A DNA stretch of 64,000 nt from Terrabacter sp. Root181 (GTDB lineage Bacteria > Actinomycetota > Actinomycetes > Actinomycetales > Dermatophilaceae), in contig NZ_LMHU01000001.1 in assembly GCF_001428505.1 (NCBI RefSeq), forward strand, positions 1,014,891 to 1,078,890, written 5' to 3'. Below the pieces are notes generated by a model. The model searched no databases. It worked only from the letters and a program-made list of their open reading frames with translations, and had not been told where the DNA came from. The position numbers and the translations under genes are program-made. Shown in pieces: positions 20,389-29,546 of the stretch (its first letter is position 1; each line of letters opens with the position of its first letter).

Positions 20389-21792
20389 TCAAGGCCTTCC
20401 GGCGTGCCTCGACGAGTCGTCAGCGGGTCCGCCGTCCTCGAGCAGGACGCGAACGGCTGGGAGGCCGTAGATGAAGGAGAGACGCTCGCCATCGGTGCGC
20501 GGGATGGGCGCGACCGCCCGCAGCTGCGGGAAACGCACTGCGAGCCGGGGCAGTGTCGTTCGCAGCTCGAGGCGCGCCAGCTCGGCACCGATGCACCGGT
20601 GCGGACCATGACCGAACGCGAGGTGAGTTCGAGGTCGGCCATCCGGCAGAAACTGGGCGGCGTCGTCGACGAACTTCGCGTCGCGGTTGGCCGCGCTGAG
20701 CGAGCAGACCACCAGGTCTCCGGCGAGGACGCGCTCGCCGCCGAGCTCCGTGTCTGCCAGCGCCACCCGGGGGAACGCCACCTGCACGACCGAGGTGTAG
20801 CGCAAGAGCTCCTCGACCCATCGGTCCACACCTTTACGGTCATCGTCCCGCAGGAGGTGTGCCGCCACGGAGTCCGTTCCGAGCAGGTATCCGCCCAGCG
20901 CCAACGCGCTCGTGGTGGACTCGAGTCCGCCGGTCCACAGGCCGTCGGCCAGACCTGCGATCTGGGTGTCGGTCAGCTCGGTGCCGTGATCGCGCAGGAG
21001 ACGGCCGATGAGTCCCGGTGCCGGGTGTGCGCGTTGACGGCGCACGACCTCGAGGAGATGGCCGATGGCGTCGGAGATCGGTCCGAAAGGTCCCCCGCCT
21101 GATCCCGCGAGGTCGAACCGCTGGGAACTGAGCCGATGGAGCACGGCGTGCTCATCCTCATCGAGACCCAGCATCATGGAGATGGTGCGGGCGGCGACCG
21201 GACGGGCCAGGTGCTCGACGAGATCGACCGGCTCACCTGCGTCTCCGAGCCTTGACAGGTCGTCCAAGGCGTCGTCGACGATGCCCTCGATGAGCGGCTG
21301 CAGGTCCTGGAGGCGACGCCCGGTGAACTCGGGGACGAGCAGATGCCGCAGCCGCGTGTGCTCGGGCGGGTCGCACAAGCCCAGACCGCCAAGGTGGTGC
21401 TTCCCTGCGGCCGATGCCCCGAGCCGACCCACCAGGTCGTTGCTGTAGCCGGCGGAGTCCGCGAGCACCGAGCGCACGTCCGGGTACCCGGTCACGAGCC
21501 ACCCGCGGAACCGGAACGGGAGCCGAAGCCTCGTCACAGCGTCTCGGTCGAGGAGGGCCGCCACCGGGTCGAGCCCATCGCGACGCACGAGGGTGTAGGC
21601 ATCCTCGGGTACGCGGGGCCAAGCACGCGCGTGCCTGCCGTCTGCGCGGCGGCCGAGCATCCACAGGAGCCCACGTCCAGCGGCCCTCTGGAGCAAGCCG
21701 GTTCGCATGGCCCACCGTCGCACGTCGATGCCCGTCGGTCTGCGTTTTCGGGACCATTGGCCGAATCCCGCGAGATGGACCGCAAGATCCAC
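20389..21792 (-). CDS. cytochrome P450
   Basis: 467 aa from GTG 21792; an in-frame ATG at 21708 would give 439 aa, nearer the usual bacterial 400-430, and neither start has a strong Shine-Dalgarno. Heme-binding loop FGHGPHRCIG with axial Cys about residue 400; ExxR in EELLR; the I-helix oxygen-activation motif reads GGLESTTS, so the usual acid-Thr pair is Glu-Ser followed by Thr. Soluble, needing ferredoxin partners that are not encoded here. Divergent by 78 bases from an ABC transporter pair and followed by PhzF, suggesting a small specialised-metabolism or detoxification group. Confidence 0.9.
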   Translation of the reverse strand: MDLAVHLAGFGQWSRKRRPTGIDVRRWAMRTGLLQRAAGRGLLWMLGRRADGRHARAWPRVPEDAYTLVRRDGLDPVAALLDRDAVTRLRLPFRFRGWLVTGYPDVRSVLADSAGYSNDLVGRLGASAAGKHHLGGLGLCDPPEHTRLRHLLVPEFTGRRLQDLQPLIEGIVDDALDDLSRLGDAGEPVDLVEHLARPVAARTISMMLGLDEDEHAVLHRLSSQRFDLAGSGGGPFGPISDAIGHLLEVVRRQRAHPAPGLIGRLLRDHGTELTDTQIAGLADGLWTGGLESTTSALALGGYLLGTDSVAAHLLRDDDRKGVDRWVEELLRYTSVVQVAFPRVALADTELGGERVLAGDLVVCSLSAANRDAKFVDDAAQFLPDGRPRTHLAFGHGPHRCIGAELARLELRTTLPRLAVRFPQLRAVAPIPRTDGERLSFIYGLPAVRVLLEDGGPADDSSRHAGRP

Positions 21793-21870
21793 GGGGGGCT
21801 GCCACGATGACCCGTGAAGGGGCCCACCGCCAGGCGGGTCCGGGAGAGTCTCGGGGGGTGAGGGGCGAGC

Positions 21871-22539
21871 GTGACCAGTCGTGCTGACCTCATCGTGTCC
21901 GGCCTGACCGTGGAGCTGGGCTCAGGCCCCAGCTGCGTCCGGCCCCTGGAGAACCTGTCATTCGTCGGTACCGATGGTCGGCTCATGGTGGTGTGCGCCC
22001 CGAGCGGCGGGGGCAAGACCACGCTGCTGTCGGTCCTGGCCGGCTTGTTGACACCGGCTCGAGGCTCCGTCACCTTCTCGGGCCGCGAGCTCGCGCTCTC
22101 GTCACGTCCGCAGATGCTGCAGCACCGTCGGGACTGCGTGGGCCTGGCGTTCCAGTCGTTCAACTTGATCGCCAGTCTCGATGCCGTCGAGAACGTCATG
22201 GCGCCGCTGCTGATGACGGGCGTCCAGCGCTCGGTCGCTCGACGGCGCGCCACCGAGCTCTTGTCCGGGATGGGTCTCGCTCACCGCTTGCACCACCGAC
22301 CCGGGAGTCTCTCGGGCGGCGAGCAGCAGCGGGTCGCGATCGCGCGCGGCCTCGTCGGAGATCCTCCGCTGTTCTTGGCCGACGAGCCGACCGCCCACCT
22401 GGATCAACCGCAGGTCGGCGCGATGTTGACGCTCCTCCGCTCGCTCGTCCGGCCGGGTCGACTCGTCCTCGTCGCCACGCATGATCTCCGAGTAATACAG
22501 GCCGCCGACGACGTGGTGGACCTGACCACGCCATGCTGA
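21871..22539 (+). CDS. ABC transporter ATP-binding protein, FtsE/LolD/MacB class
   Basis: 222 aa, GTG start after a GAGGGG stretch. Walker A APSGGGKTT, Q-loop FQSFNLIASLDAVENV, signature LSGGEQQRVAIARG, Walker B LFLADEPTAHLD, H-loop VATHDL. The FNLI..L.A.ENV pattern is typical of ATPases paired with FtsX-like permeases. Its stop overlaps the permease ATG by 7 bases, so the two subunits are made together. Such systems export or act mechanically on the envelope rather than importing nutrients. Confidence 0.9.
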   Translation: MTSRADLIVSGLTVELGSGPSCVRPLENLSFVGTDGRLMVVCAPSGGGKTTLLSVLAGLLTPARGSVTFSGRELALSSRPQMLQHRRDCVGLAFQSFNLIASLDAVENVMAPLLMTGVQRSVARRRATELLSGMGLAHRLHHRPGSLSGGEQQRVAIARGLVGDPPLFLADEPTAHLDQPQVGAMLTLLRSLVRPGRLVLVATHDLRVIQAADDVVDLTTPC

Positions 22540-23588
22540 CCATCACCTTGCGCGACCTGCAGTGGCGAGCCCGCCGCATCGTCGTGGGCGTCTGCGCGGC
22601 CATGCTCGTCTTCGCCGTCACCCTGTTGCTCCAGTCCGTTCACGACAGCTTCCTCGAGGAGACGGACCGGACCATCACCTTCTTCGGCGGTGACGCCTGG
22701 ATCGTGACGCGAGGTCTGGCAGGTCCCTTCACCACGAACTCCCCGATGAGGACCTCGACGGCGGAGCTGATCGCGGACCCCCCTCGAGCAGTCGCCATGA
22801 CCCCGGTGGCGATCTTCCGACACGTCGTCGACGGGGCCCAGTCCAGCGGTCCCGTCGACGTCAACGTCATCGCCTACCGTCCCGATGGTGTCGTCCAGCC
22901 TCGACCGACCGCAGGCCGGCCGCCTCGCGCCGAGGGCGAGGTCGCGGTCGACGAGAGCCTGGGCGTCCCGCTCGGAACAACCTTGACGCTCGCCGGTGTT
23001 CGTCTGACGGTGGTCGGAACCCTTGCCGGGCTGACGTACAACGGGGGTACGCCTACCGTGGTCATGACGCTCTCTCAGGGCCAGGCCATCGCCTACCACG
23101 GCGACGACCTGGCCAGCGCGCTCGTCATGCGGGGCAAACCCGCCGTTCTCCCACCAGACCTGGTGGTCATGACGCCGCGCGATGTCCGGGACGACCTACG
23201 CCGACCACTTCAGGTCGCGACCAGGACCCTTGGCCTCCTCTCTGTCCTCCTCTGGCTCGTGGCCGGCAGCATCGTGGCCTTCGTCTGCTACCTTTCGGCC
23301 CTCGACCGAGTGCGCGACGTGGCCGTCCTCAAGGCCATCGGTGCCGCTCCATGGCGGCTTTGCGCGACCCCTCTGATCGAGGGTCTCGCCGTGTCGGTGG
23401 CCGCCGCGGCCGGCGCGGTCCTCCTCGCGCAGGCACTCTTGCCGGCCTTTCCGCTGACCATCGGCCTCGGCCTCACCCCGTGCCTGGTGCTCGCGGTGGT
23501 CGCCATCGGTCTCGGGGTCGTGGCGAGCGTCGCTGGTATCACGCGAGTCCTCCGGGTGGACCCCGCCCTCGCGTTGGCAGGACCTTAG
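22533..23588 (+). CDS. FtsX-like ABC permease
   Basis: 351 aa. TM1 at about 12-32, an extracytoplasmic MacB-type periplasmic core domain (33-220), then three helices forming the FtsX domain (about 235-350) with the conserved coupling segment RDVAVLKAIGAAPWRL. Partner of the preceding ATPase. Four helices and one subunit gene imply a homodimeric permease. Substrate unknown; nearby P450 and PhzF genes make export of a modified small molecule possible but unproven. Confidence 0.87.
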   Translation: MLTITLRDLQWRARRIVVGVCAAMLVFAVTLLLQSVHDSFLEETDRTITFFGGDAWIVTRGLAGPFTTNSPMRTSTAELIADPPRAVAMTPVAIFRHVVDGAQSSGPVDVNVIAYRPDGVVQPRPTAGRPPRAEGEVAVDESLGVPLGTTLTLAGVRLTVVGTLAGLTYNGGTPTVVMTLSQGQAIAYHGDDLASALVMRGKPAVLPPDLVVMTPRDVRDDLRRPLQVATRTLGLLSVLLWLVAGSIVAFVCYLSALDRVRDVAVLKAIGAAPWRLCATPLIEGLAVSVAAAAGAVLLAQALLPAFPLTIGLGLTPCLVLAVVAIGLGVVASVAGITRVLRVDPALALAGP

Positions 23589-24042
23589 GCGAAGGGACGC
23601 GCCCACATCGGCGTCGGCCCGAGGAGGCGTCGATACGTGACGCGTCGGGTGCACGACCTCGCCGACGACCTGAGGACGTTCTGGACCGGCTCGAGCTGCG
23701 CCTCCGGCGCGGAAAGCGCAGGCACCCGGGCCCGGGTCGCAAGCAGAGCGAATAGACGACGAGACCAGCAAGAGGGCCGGACCCCAAACAGGGGACGGCC
23801 CCCGACCACCCGACAGGGACACTCCACGGCCGCCGGCAGGCAGGGTTCATCCCCAGCGGGTGAGGCTGCACGGGCGGACGGCTCCTAGCCTTGTGGGCAA
23901 CGCAGGCGGACCCGCATGCGTCGCGACCCATCACCCCGTCGCGGTGCGGCACCCCGACTGTCGCCCGTGGTCTGTCGGCCCAGGCCTGCACCTCCACCGG
24001 ACGCACTGATCCACACCGGACGCACACCAAGGAGAAGATGAC
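23589..24042. other. 454-base gap with a hairpin, no supported gene
   Basis: Open frames here have unconvincing composition. A hairpin at 23774-23801 (GGGCCG and CCCC pairing with GGGG and CGGCCC) may terminate the ABC operon. TAGCCT at 23886 could be a -10 box for the next gene. Confidence 0.4.
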
Positions 24043-24489
24043 ATGACTCTCAACGTCGACGAGCTCGGTCCGGTGGACTGGATCGTCGTGGAGTTCGAGG
24101 GCAGCACCCTCAACGGCAAGATCGCCCCGATCCTCAAGGACTACGTGGATCGCGACCTCATCCGGGTCCTGGACCTGCTGTTCTTCAAGAAGGCGGAGGA
24201 CGGCAGCTTCGAGGCGTTCGAGGCGACGGACATGGAGGACTCCGAGATCGGCGAGCTCCGCGCGTACGAGACCGAGCTGGCCATGCTGCTCAGCGAGCAG
24301 GACGTCGCCGACCTGGCCGAGACCATCGAGCCGGGCAGCTCAGCGGCCGTCCTGGTGTGGGAGAACTTGTGGGCGGCCCCCTTCGGCGCGGCGGTGCGTC
24401 ACGCCGGCGGCCAGCTCGTGGCCAGCGGGCGCATCCCGATCCAGGCCGTCATCGCGGCCATCGAGTCCGACGAAGAGGAAGGAGCCTGA
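24043..24489 (+). CDS. DUF6325 family protein
   Basis: 148 aa; AAGGAGAAG 7 bases before ATG. Acidic soluble protein beginning LGPVDWIVVEFEGSTLNGKI, with a central FFKKAEDGSFEAFE segment and a C-terminal VLVWENLWAAPFGAAVRHAGG. These match the DUF6325 (DUF1269-like) family, small actinobacterial proteins of unknown role. The Trp-rich WENLWAAPF near 105 is the most characteristic stretch. Directly followed by an Arg-rich miniprotein. Confidence 0.8.
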   Translation: MTLNVDELGPVDWIVVEFEGSTLNGKIAPILKDYVDRDLIRVLDLLFFKKAEDGSFEAFEATDMEDSEIGELRAYETELAMLLSEQDVADLAETIEPGSSAAVLVWENLWAAPFGAAVRHAGGQLVASGRIPIQAVIAAIESDEEEGA

Positions 24490-24490
24490 C

Positions 24491-24622
24491 ATGCCACTCG
24501 CAGCCAGGCGCAGGAGAAGGACAGTGGCCGCCGTCGGTGGCGCCGTCGTCGTCGCGCACGGAATTCACCGGCGCGGTGAGCGCCGTGAAGACCGGCGCGA
24601 CGATCGCCGCGATCGCCGCTGA
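24491..24622 (+). CDS. Arg-rich 43-aa miniprotein downstream of DUF6325
   Basis: ATG at 24491, one base after the preceding stop, with GGAAGGAGC overlapping the DUF6325 3' end as ribosome-binding site. MPLAARRRRRTVAAVGG, a short hydrophobic VAAVGGAVVVAHGI stretch, then a tail alternating Arg with Asp/Glu. Coupled position and good SD favour a real gene. Possibly a small membrane-associated partner of DUF6325; function unknown. Confidence 0.55.
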   Translation: MPLAARRRRRTVAAVGGAVVVAHGIHRRGERREDRRDDRRDRR

Positions 24623-24635
24623 CGCCTGAGTCCAG

Positions 24636-24662
24636 CCGTGGGGCCCGCCCAGGGCCCCACGG
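24636..24662. terminator. bidirectional terminator hairpin
   Basis: Perfect 11-bp stem CCGTGGGGCCC/GGGCCCCACGG with 5-base loop, between the convergent miniprotein gene and the membrane protein gene. Confidence 0.75.
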
Positions 24663-24676
24663 CGCTCCGTGCTGCC

Positions 24677-25378
24677 CTACGCCGCCGCCGGCTCCGGTCG
24701 GAAGGACGTGACGAGCAGGTGCAGGCTGAGGAGCAGGACCCAGAGCGGGAAGAGCAGGACGGCCCAGACCGTCCGCGGCGGCGCAAGGAGCAGGACCACC
24801 GCGACCACGAACCCCACCGCCACCAGCCACCGCGGCACGATGCCGGTGCGCCGGCCGAGGTTCGTGACGACCATGGTGAAGACCGCTGCCATGCGGATGC
24901 CGAACGTCGTCAGGAGCGCCGTGCTCACCGCTCCCACCTGGCGGACGTACTCCGGCGAGACGCTGTCGGGCCCGTCGTAGAGCGACAGCAACGCCCCGAC
25001 GTCCGCGGAAGCGGCGAACAGCATCGCGACGAAGAGCAGGCCGGAGCCGAGGAAGGCCGTGGCGAACAGCTTGTCCTCTCGGGCCCCGAGACGGGAACGG
25101 ATCACCCCGATGAACCACAGGAAGGCGATGCCGGCGTAGGGGGTCAGCTGCATCGCCAGCGCGACCCTGTCGCGGCGCGCCGTATCGGTGATCCACGTCG
25201 ACCGCGTGCCGGTGCCCGGGAGGGCCAGGTACATCAGGATGATGACCGCTCCCAGGAGCAGGGCGAAGGCGATCCCGGCGATGGCTGCCGCCCTCGGCGT
25301 GCGGATCTCGTCGAGCACTCGCCCTCGCGGTCCGAGATCAGCGCGTGACTCGGCCAGACCGTCCTCGTCCTGATGCAT
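24677..25378 (-). CDS. six-helix membrane protein of unknown function
   Basis: 233 aa from ATG 25378 (TGGAG 7 bases upstream); an ATG two codons earlier lies too close to that site. A 35-residue polar start is followed by six hydrophobic helices (about 36-58, 82-98, 110-130, 150-172, 180-196, 200-222) with a short loop YDGPDSVSPEYVRQV. No motif that names a family was recognised. The upstream gap 25379-25617 before the divergent asparaginase holds both promoters, not resolvable by eye. Confidence 0.7.
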   Translation of the reverse strand: MHQDEDGLAESRADLGPRGRVLDEIRTPRAAAIAGIAFALLLGAVIILMYLALPGTGTRSTWITDTARRDRVALAMQLTPYAGIAFLWFIGVIRSRLGAREDKLFATAFLGSGLLFVAMLFAASADVGALLSLYDGPDSVSPEYVRQVGAVSTALLTTFGIRMAAVFTMVVTNLGRRTGIVPRWLVAVGFVVAVVLLLAPPRTVWAVLLFPLWVLLLSLHLLVTSFRPEPAAA

Positions 25379-25617
25379 GCTCATGCTCCAGTTGTATGCG
25401 CTCGCGGCCGCTGTCGGGACCGATCGTGGCAGACCGCCACGACACCGGCCTTCGGCTCGCCGGTCATGCGGGACAGATCCGGCGAGCGCGTCCACGACAG
25501 GGTCCGGCTGGACAGGGCTTGTCGTGGGTGCCACGGTGAGCTGCGCGTGGCGCCGGCACCGGCGGCACGAGGCGTGGGCTCGCGCGGAGTCCGGGATCCG
25601 ACCAAGGGAGACACCTG

Positions 25618-26664
25618 GTGAGCGACAGCGTGTTCGTGCTCCACACCGGCGGCACCATCGGGATGGTCGACACCCCCGACGGCTACGCGCCGGTGGCTGG
25701 CGCGCTGGCCCCCTACGTCGACTGGATCGTGGAGAACTCGCGGGGCGAGCTGCCCCCGATCGTCTTCGAGGAGCTCGATCCGCCGATCGACTCCGCCAAC
25801 GCGACGCCCGACGACTGGTGCGCCATCGCGCGGGTCCTCCACGAGCGCCGCAAGGAGCACCGCGGGTTCGTCGTCCTGCACGGGACGGACACGATGGCCT
25901 ACACGGCGTCCGCACTCTCGTTCCTGCTCCCGTCGTTCGGCAAGCCCGTCATCGTCACCGGTTCGCAGATCCCCATCGCCCGCACCCGCAGCGACGGACG
26001 GCAGAACCTCATCGGGGCTCTCCAGGTCGCGGCGCGGTCCGACGTCCCCGAGTCCACGCTGCTCTTCGGGGAGGTGCTGCTCCGAGGCAACCGGGCCACG
26101 AAGGTCGACGCCTCGGGCCTCGACGCCTTCGACTCCCCCCGCTTCCCGCCGCTCGCCGCGATCGGCATCGACATCGACGTCCAGGACTCCCTGGTGCGCC
26201 CGGCCGGAGGAGAGCCCGAGCTCAGGGCCGGGCGGCTGGGGGAGGTCGCGGCCGTGCGGCTCTTTCCCGGGTTCTCGGCCTCCATCCTCGCGAACCTGTG
26301 CCGACCGCCGCTGCAGGGCCTGGTCGTCGAGGCCTACGGGGCGGGCAACGGACCGTCGAACGACCGGGCGTTCATGGCTGTGGTCGAGGCCGCCACGGCC
26401 CAGGACATCGTCGTGGTCGTCGTCACCCAGTGCGTCCGCGGCTCGGTGCAGCCGGGGGCGTACGCCACGGGGTCGGCACTCATGCGGGCCGGAGCCGTGC
26501 CGGGCTACGACATGACGTGCGAGGCGGCGCTCACCAAGCTCGCGGTCCTGCTCGGCCAGGGCCTCGACACCTCGGTCGTGGCCGACCTGATGCAACGTGA
26601 CGTCGCCGGCGAGCTGACGAGGAGGGACGACGTCGCGGCTCCGACGGGGGCAGGGGCCACCTGA
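25618..26664 (+). CDS. L-asparaginase, type I-like
   Basis: 348 aa; GTG preceded by AAGGGAG. Both asparaginase signatures are present: HTGGTIGM with catalytic Thr13, and LHGTDTMAYTA (88-97) with the Thr-Asp pair. GSQIPIARTRSDG and GNRATKVDASGLDAF are conserved in cytoplasmic AnsA-type enzymes. No signal peptide, so cytosolic hydrolysis of asparagine to aspartate and ammonia. Stands alone, convergent with the P-type ATPase 9 bases away. Confidence 0.9.
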   Translation: MSDSVFVLHTGGTIGMVDTPDGYAPVAGALAPYVDWIVENSRGELPPIVFEELDPPIDSANATPDDWCAIARVLHERRKEHRGFVVLHGTDTMAYTASALSFLLPSFGKPVIVTGSQIPIARTRSDGRQNLIGALQVAARSDVPESTLLFGEVLLRGNRATKVDASGLDAFDSPRFPPLAAIGIDIDVQDSLVRPAGGEPELRAGRLGEVAAVRLFPGFSASILANLCRPPLQGLVVEAYGAGNGPSNDRAFMAVVEAATAQDIVVVVVTQCVRGSVQPGAYATGSALMRAGAVPGYDMTCEAALTKLAVLLGQGLDTSVVADLMQRDVAGELTRRDDVAAPTGAGAT

Positions 26665-26673
26665 TGTCGCAGC

Positions 26674-29457
26674 TCAGGCGCGCGGCGTCGTCAGGGCGCG
26701 GGCAGGCGCGACCGTCGACTGCGGGTCGAGGGCCTCAGCAGGCTCGCGTCGGCGCCTCCTGACCAGCTTGCCGAGCTCGACGACGACGGGGAGCGCGGCG
26801 GCCAGGGCTGCGCAGACGAGCCACTCGCGCGGCGTGAGCTGGGAGGTCAGGAGCGCCTGCTGCAACGTCGGGAGCTGGGTCGCCAGGAGCAGCATCCCCA
26901 CGGGAACGAGGGCGATCGCCAGCGCCCTGAGGATCGGCGGGGTGAGGCCACTCGTGGGGTCGCGCCGGTTGACCACCGCGTTGAACGCGGTGCCGAGGCC
27001 CATCACGACGAACGTCATCGTCATGGACACGGATGCTCGCGTCGGGCTCGGCTCGTCCGGTCCGAGCACCAGCGGCATGAAGGCCGCGAGGAAGAGCACG
27101 AGCGCATAGGCCACCCACATGACGACCGCTGACCGGTTCGTGATGGGGATGCCGGGGTCGCGGGGCGGGCGGCTCATGACGTCGGGGTCGCCCGGGTCGA
27201 CGGCGATGATGATGACACCCACGGCCGTGGCGAAGAACAGCAGGAAGAGCACCATGGTCGGGGTCATCGCGACACCCCGGTTGACGTCGAACACCGTCGC
27301 TGCGAGGAACAGGAACACCAGCGAGAGCAGCTGGGTCATCTGGTAGCGCACGTACGAGACGACCTTGTCGTAGACGCGCCTCCCGATCTCGACGGCATGG
27401 ACGAGCGTCCCGAAGTTGTCGTCGGTGAGCACCATGCGCGCGGCCTGCTTGGTCACCTCGCTGCCGCTCCCCATCGCGACGCCGATGTCAGCCTGCTTGA
27501 GGGCGGCCGCGTCGTTGACGGCGTCGCCGGTCATCGCGACGATCATCCCCTCCTCCTGCATCGCGCGCGCCAGCCGGAGCTTGTCCTCGGGCGTCACCCG
27601 GCCGAACACGTGCAGGGCCGGCAGCTGCCGCTTCAGCTCCTCGTCGCTGAGCGCCTGCAGCTCGGCGCCGCTGATGGCCCCCGGACCCAGCCCCAGCTCC
27701 TGGCCGATCGCCTGGGCCGTGACGGCGTGGTCACCGGTGATCATCCGCACGTCGATCCCGGCCCTGAGGGCCGTCGCGACAGCGCTCCTCGCCTCGGCGC
27801 GCAGGGGGTCGATGATCCCGGCGAGCCCGACGAAGGACAGGCCCTGCGTCAGGGCCATCGGGTCTGCGGTCATGGTCGCCACCTCGTCGTCGGCGACGAG
27901 ACGGGCCGCGAACGCGAGCACGCGCAGACCCTTGCCGCCCATCCGCTCGTTGGCCTCCTGGAGGCCGTCGAGCGCCTGCTCGATGGGAACCTGCGAGCCA
28001 CTGAGCGGACCGCCGGCCAGGGTGCACCGGGCGATGACGACGTCGGGGGCGCCCTTGACGAGCTCGATGAGGTGCTCGGCGCCGTCGAGCGTCACCCGGT
28101 GGAACGTGGCCATGAACTTGTACTCGGAGTCGAAGGGCACCTCGGACAGGCGCGGGTAGGTGCGGCGGGTCTCCTCGGCGTCGATCCCGAGCTTGGCGGC
28201 GAGCACCACCAGCGCCGCCTCGGTGGGGTCTCCGATCACCGAGCCGTCGTCGCCGACCACCGCGTCGCTGTCGAGACACAGCCCCAGCCCCAGACGTGTG
28301 AAGTCGGGGACCGGAGTGCCGGCCACGGCCCGGATCGCCCCGCTCTTGCGGTAGCCCTCGCCGTCGACGGTGAACCACGACCCGCTCGCGTACAGCGTGG
28401 ACACCATCATCTCGTTGAGCGTCAGCGTGCCCGTCTTGTCGGTGTTGATCGCGCTCGTCGACCCGAGCGTCTCGACGTCGGTGAGGTTCTTCACCACGGC
28501 CTTGGCCGCCGTCAGCTGCTTCGCCCCGATCGAGAGGAGTCCGGAGACGAAGGCGGGCATCCCCGTGGGGATCGCGGAGACGGCCATCGCCGTGCCCAGC
28601 AGCAGGAGGTCCTTGCCCGGTGTCCCGCGGACGAGACCAACGACGACGATGACGGCGACCGCTCCCCACGCGATGACGCCCAGCACCTTGGTGAGGGAGT
28701 CGAGCTCCTTCTGCAGCGGTGAACGCGTACGCGTGACCGAGCTGAGCATCGTCGCGATCTGGCCCATCTGCGTCTGCTGCCCGGTCGCCGTGACCACGAT
28801 GGTGCCCGTGCCGCGTGTGATGGACGTGTTCTGGAAGAGCATGTTGGTCCGGTCGCCGAGAGCGACGTCCACGGACCCCAGAGCGGAGTGGTCCTTCGCG
28901 ATCGGCACGCTCTCCCCGGTCAGCGCAGCCTCCTGGGCCTCGAGGGTGGCGGACCTGACGATGCGTCCGTCCGCCGGGACGATGTCACCTGCCTCGACCT
29001 GCACCACGTCCCCGGGCACGATCTCGGTGGCGGGGACGAGGGAGACGGCGCCGTCACGGACGACTCGCGCCTGTGGTGTCTGCATCTTGGCGAGGGCGTC
29101 GACGCTCGCCCGGGCCGTCAGCTCCTGCCGGGTGCCGAGGGCGAGGTTGAGGACGATGAGCAACCCGACGATCACGCCGGTCGACACCTGGCCGATGACC
29201 AGGCTCACGACCACGACGGCCACCAGCATGATGTTCATCGGGTCGCGCAGCTGGCTCGCGGCGACGACCCACGCGGACGGCGGCTTCTCAGCAGCGATCG
29301 CGTTGGGACCGAAGGTCGTCAGACGGCTCGCCGCCAGGGTCCCGCTCAACCCGGAGTCGGCGTCGGAGCCGGCCGCGGCCACGACCTCGTCGGCGTCCAG
29401 CGCGAATGGTGGGGTCTCGGTGTCCGCCGTCGACGTCGGCGTGCCGCTCTCGCTCAT
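26674..29457 (-). CDS. P-type cation-transporting ATPase
   Basis: 927 aa from ATG 29457 (GAGGGG 8 bases upstream). Order: N-terminal cation ATPase domain, actuator with TGES (180-183), phosphorylation site DKTGTLT (Asp340), nucleotide-binding domain (KGAPDVV), hinge TGDHAVTAQAIG and GDAVNDAAALK, then a C-terminal helix block. Overall it matches type II (Ca/Mg/Na) pumps, but the ion-binding kink of TM4 reads PTGMP (297-301) rather than PEGLP of Ca2+ pumps or PVAMP of H+ pumps, so the ion is uncertain. No heavy-metal N-terminal domain. Confidence 0.9.
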   Translation of the reverse strand: MSESGTPTSTADTETPPFALDADEVVAAAGSDADSGLSGTLAASRLTTFGPNAIAAEKPPSAWVVAASQLRDPMNIMLVAVVVVSLVIGQVSTGVIVGLLIVLNLALGTRQELTARASVDALAKMQTPQARVVRDGAVSLVPATEIVPGDVVQVEAGDIVPADGRIVRSATLEAQEAALTGESVPIAKDHSALGSVDVALGDRTNMLFQNTSITRGTGTIVVTATGQQTQMGQIATMLSSVTRTRSPLQKELDSLTKVLGVIAWGAVAVIVVVGLVRGTPGKDLLLLGTAMAVSAIPTGMPAFVSGLLSIGAKQLTAAKAVVKNLTDVETLGSTSAINTDKTGTLTLNEMMVSTLYASGSWFTVDGEGYRKSGAIRAVAGTPVPDFTRLGLGLCLDSDAVVGDDGSVIGDPTEAALVVLAAKLGIDAEETRRTYPRLSEVPFDSEYKFMATFHRVTLDGAEHLIELVKGAPDVVIARCTLAGGPLSGSQVPIEQALDGLQEANERMGGKGLRVLAFAARLVADDEVATMTADPMALTQGLSFVGLAGIIDPLRAEARSAVATALRAGIDVRMITGDHAVTAQAIGQELGLGPGAISGAELQALSDEELKRQLPALHVFGRVTPEDKLRLARAMQEEGMIVAMTGDAVNDAAALKQADIGVAMGSGSEVTKQAARMVLTDDNFGTLVHAVEIGRRVYDKVVSYVRYQMTQLLSLVFLFLAATVFDVNRGVAMTPTMVLFLLFFATAVGVIIIAVDPGDPDVMSRPPRDPGIPITNRSAVVMWVAYALVLFLAAFMPLVLGPDEPSPTRASVSMTMTFVVMGLGTAFNAVVNRRDPTSGLTPPILRALAIALVPVGMLLLATQLPTLQQALLTSQLTPREWLVCAALAAALPVVVELGKLVRRRRREPAEALDPQSTVAPARALTTPRA

Positions 29458-29546
29458 GGGTCGTCCCCTCAGCTCCGGGTGCCTCAACCTCAGCATCTGT
29501 CACGCTAGTACCAACCGGCCCCCTTGCGTGGCAGGTCCGCTCCGCC

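Noticed and set aside
23637-23888. Small gene candidates after the FtsX-like permease
   Set aside because: Competing frames with Arg/Ser-rich composition, no ribosome site and no recognisable fold.
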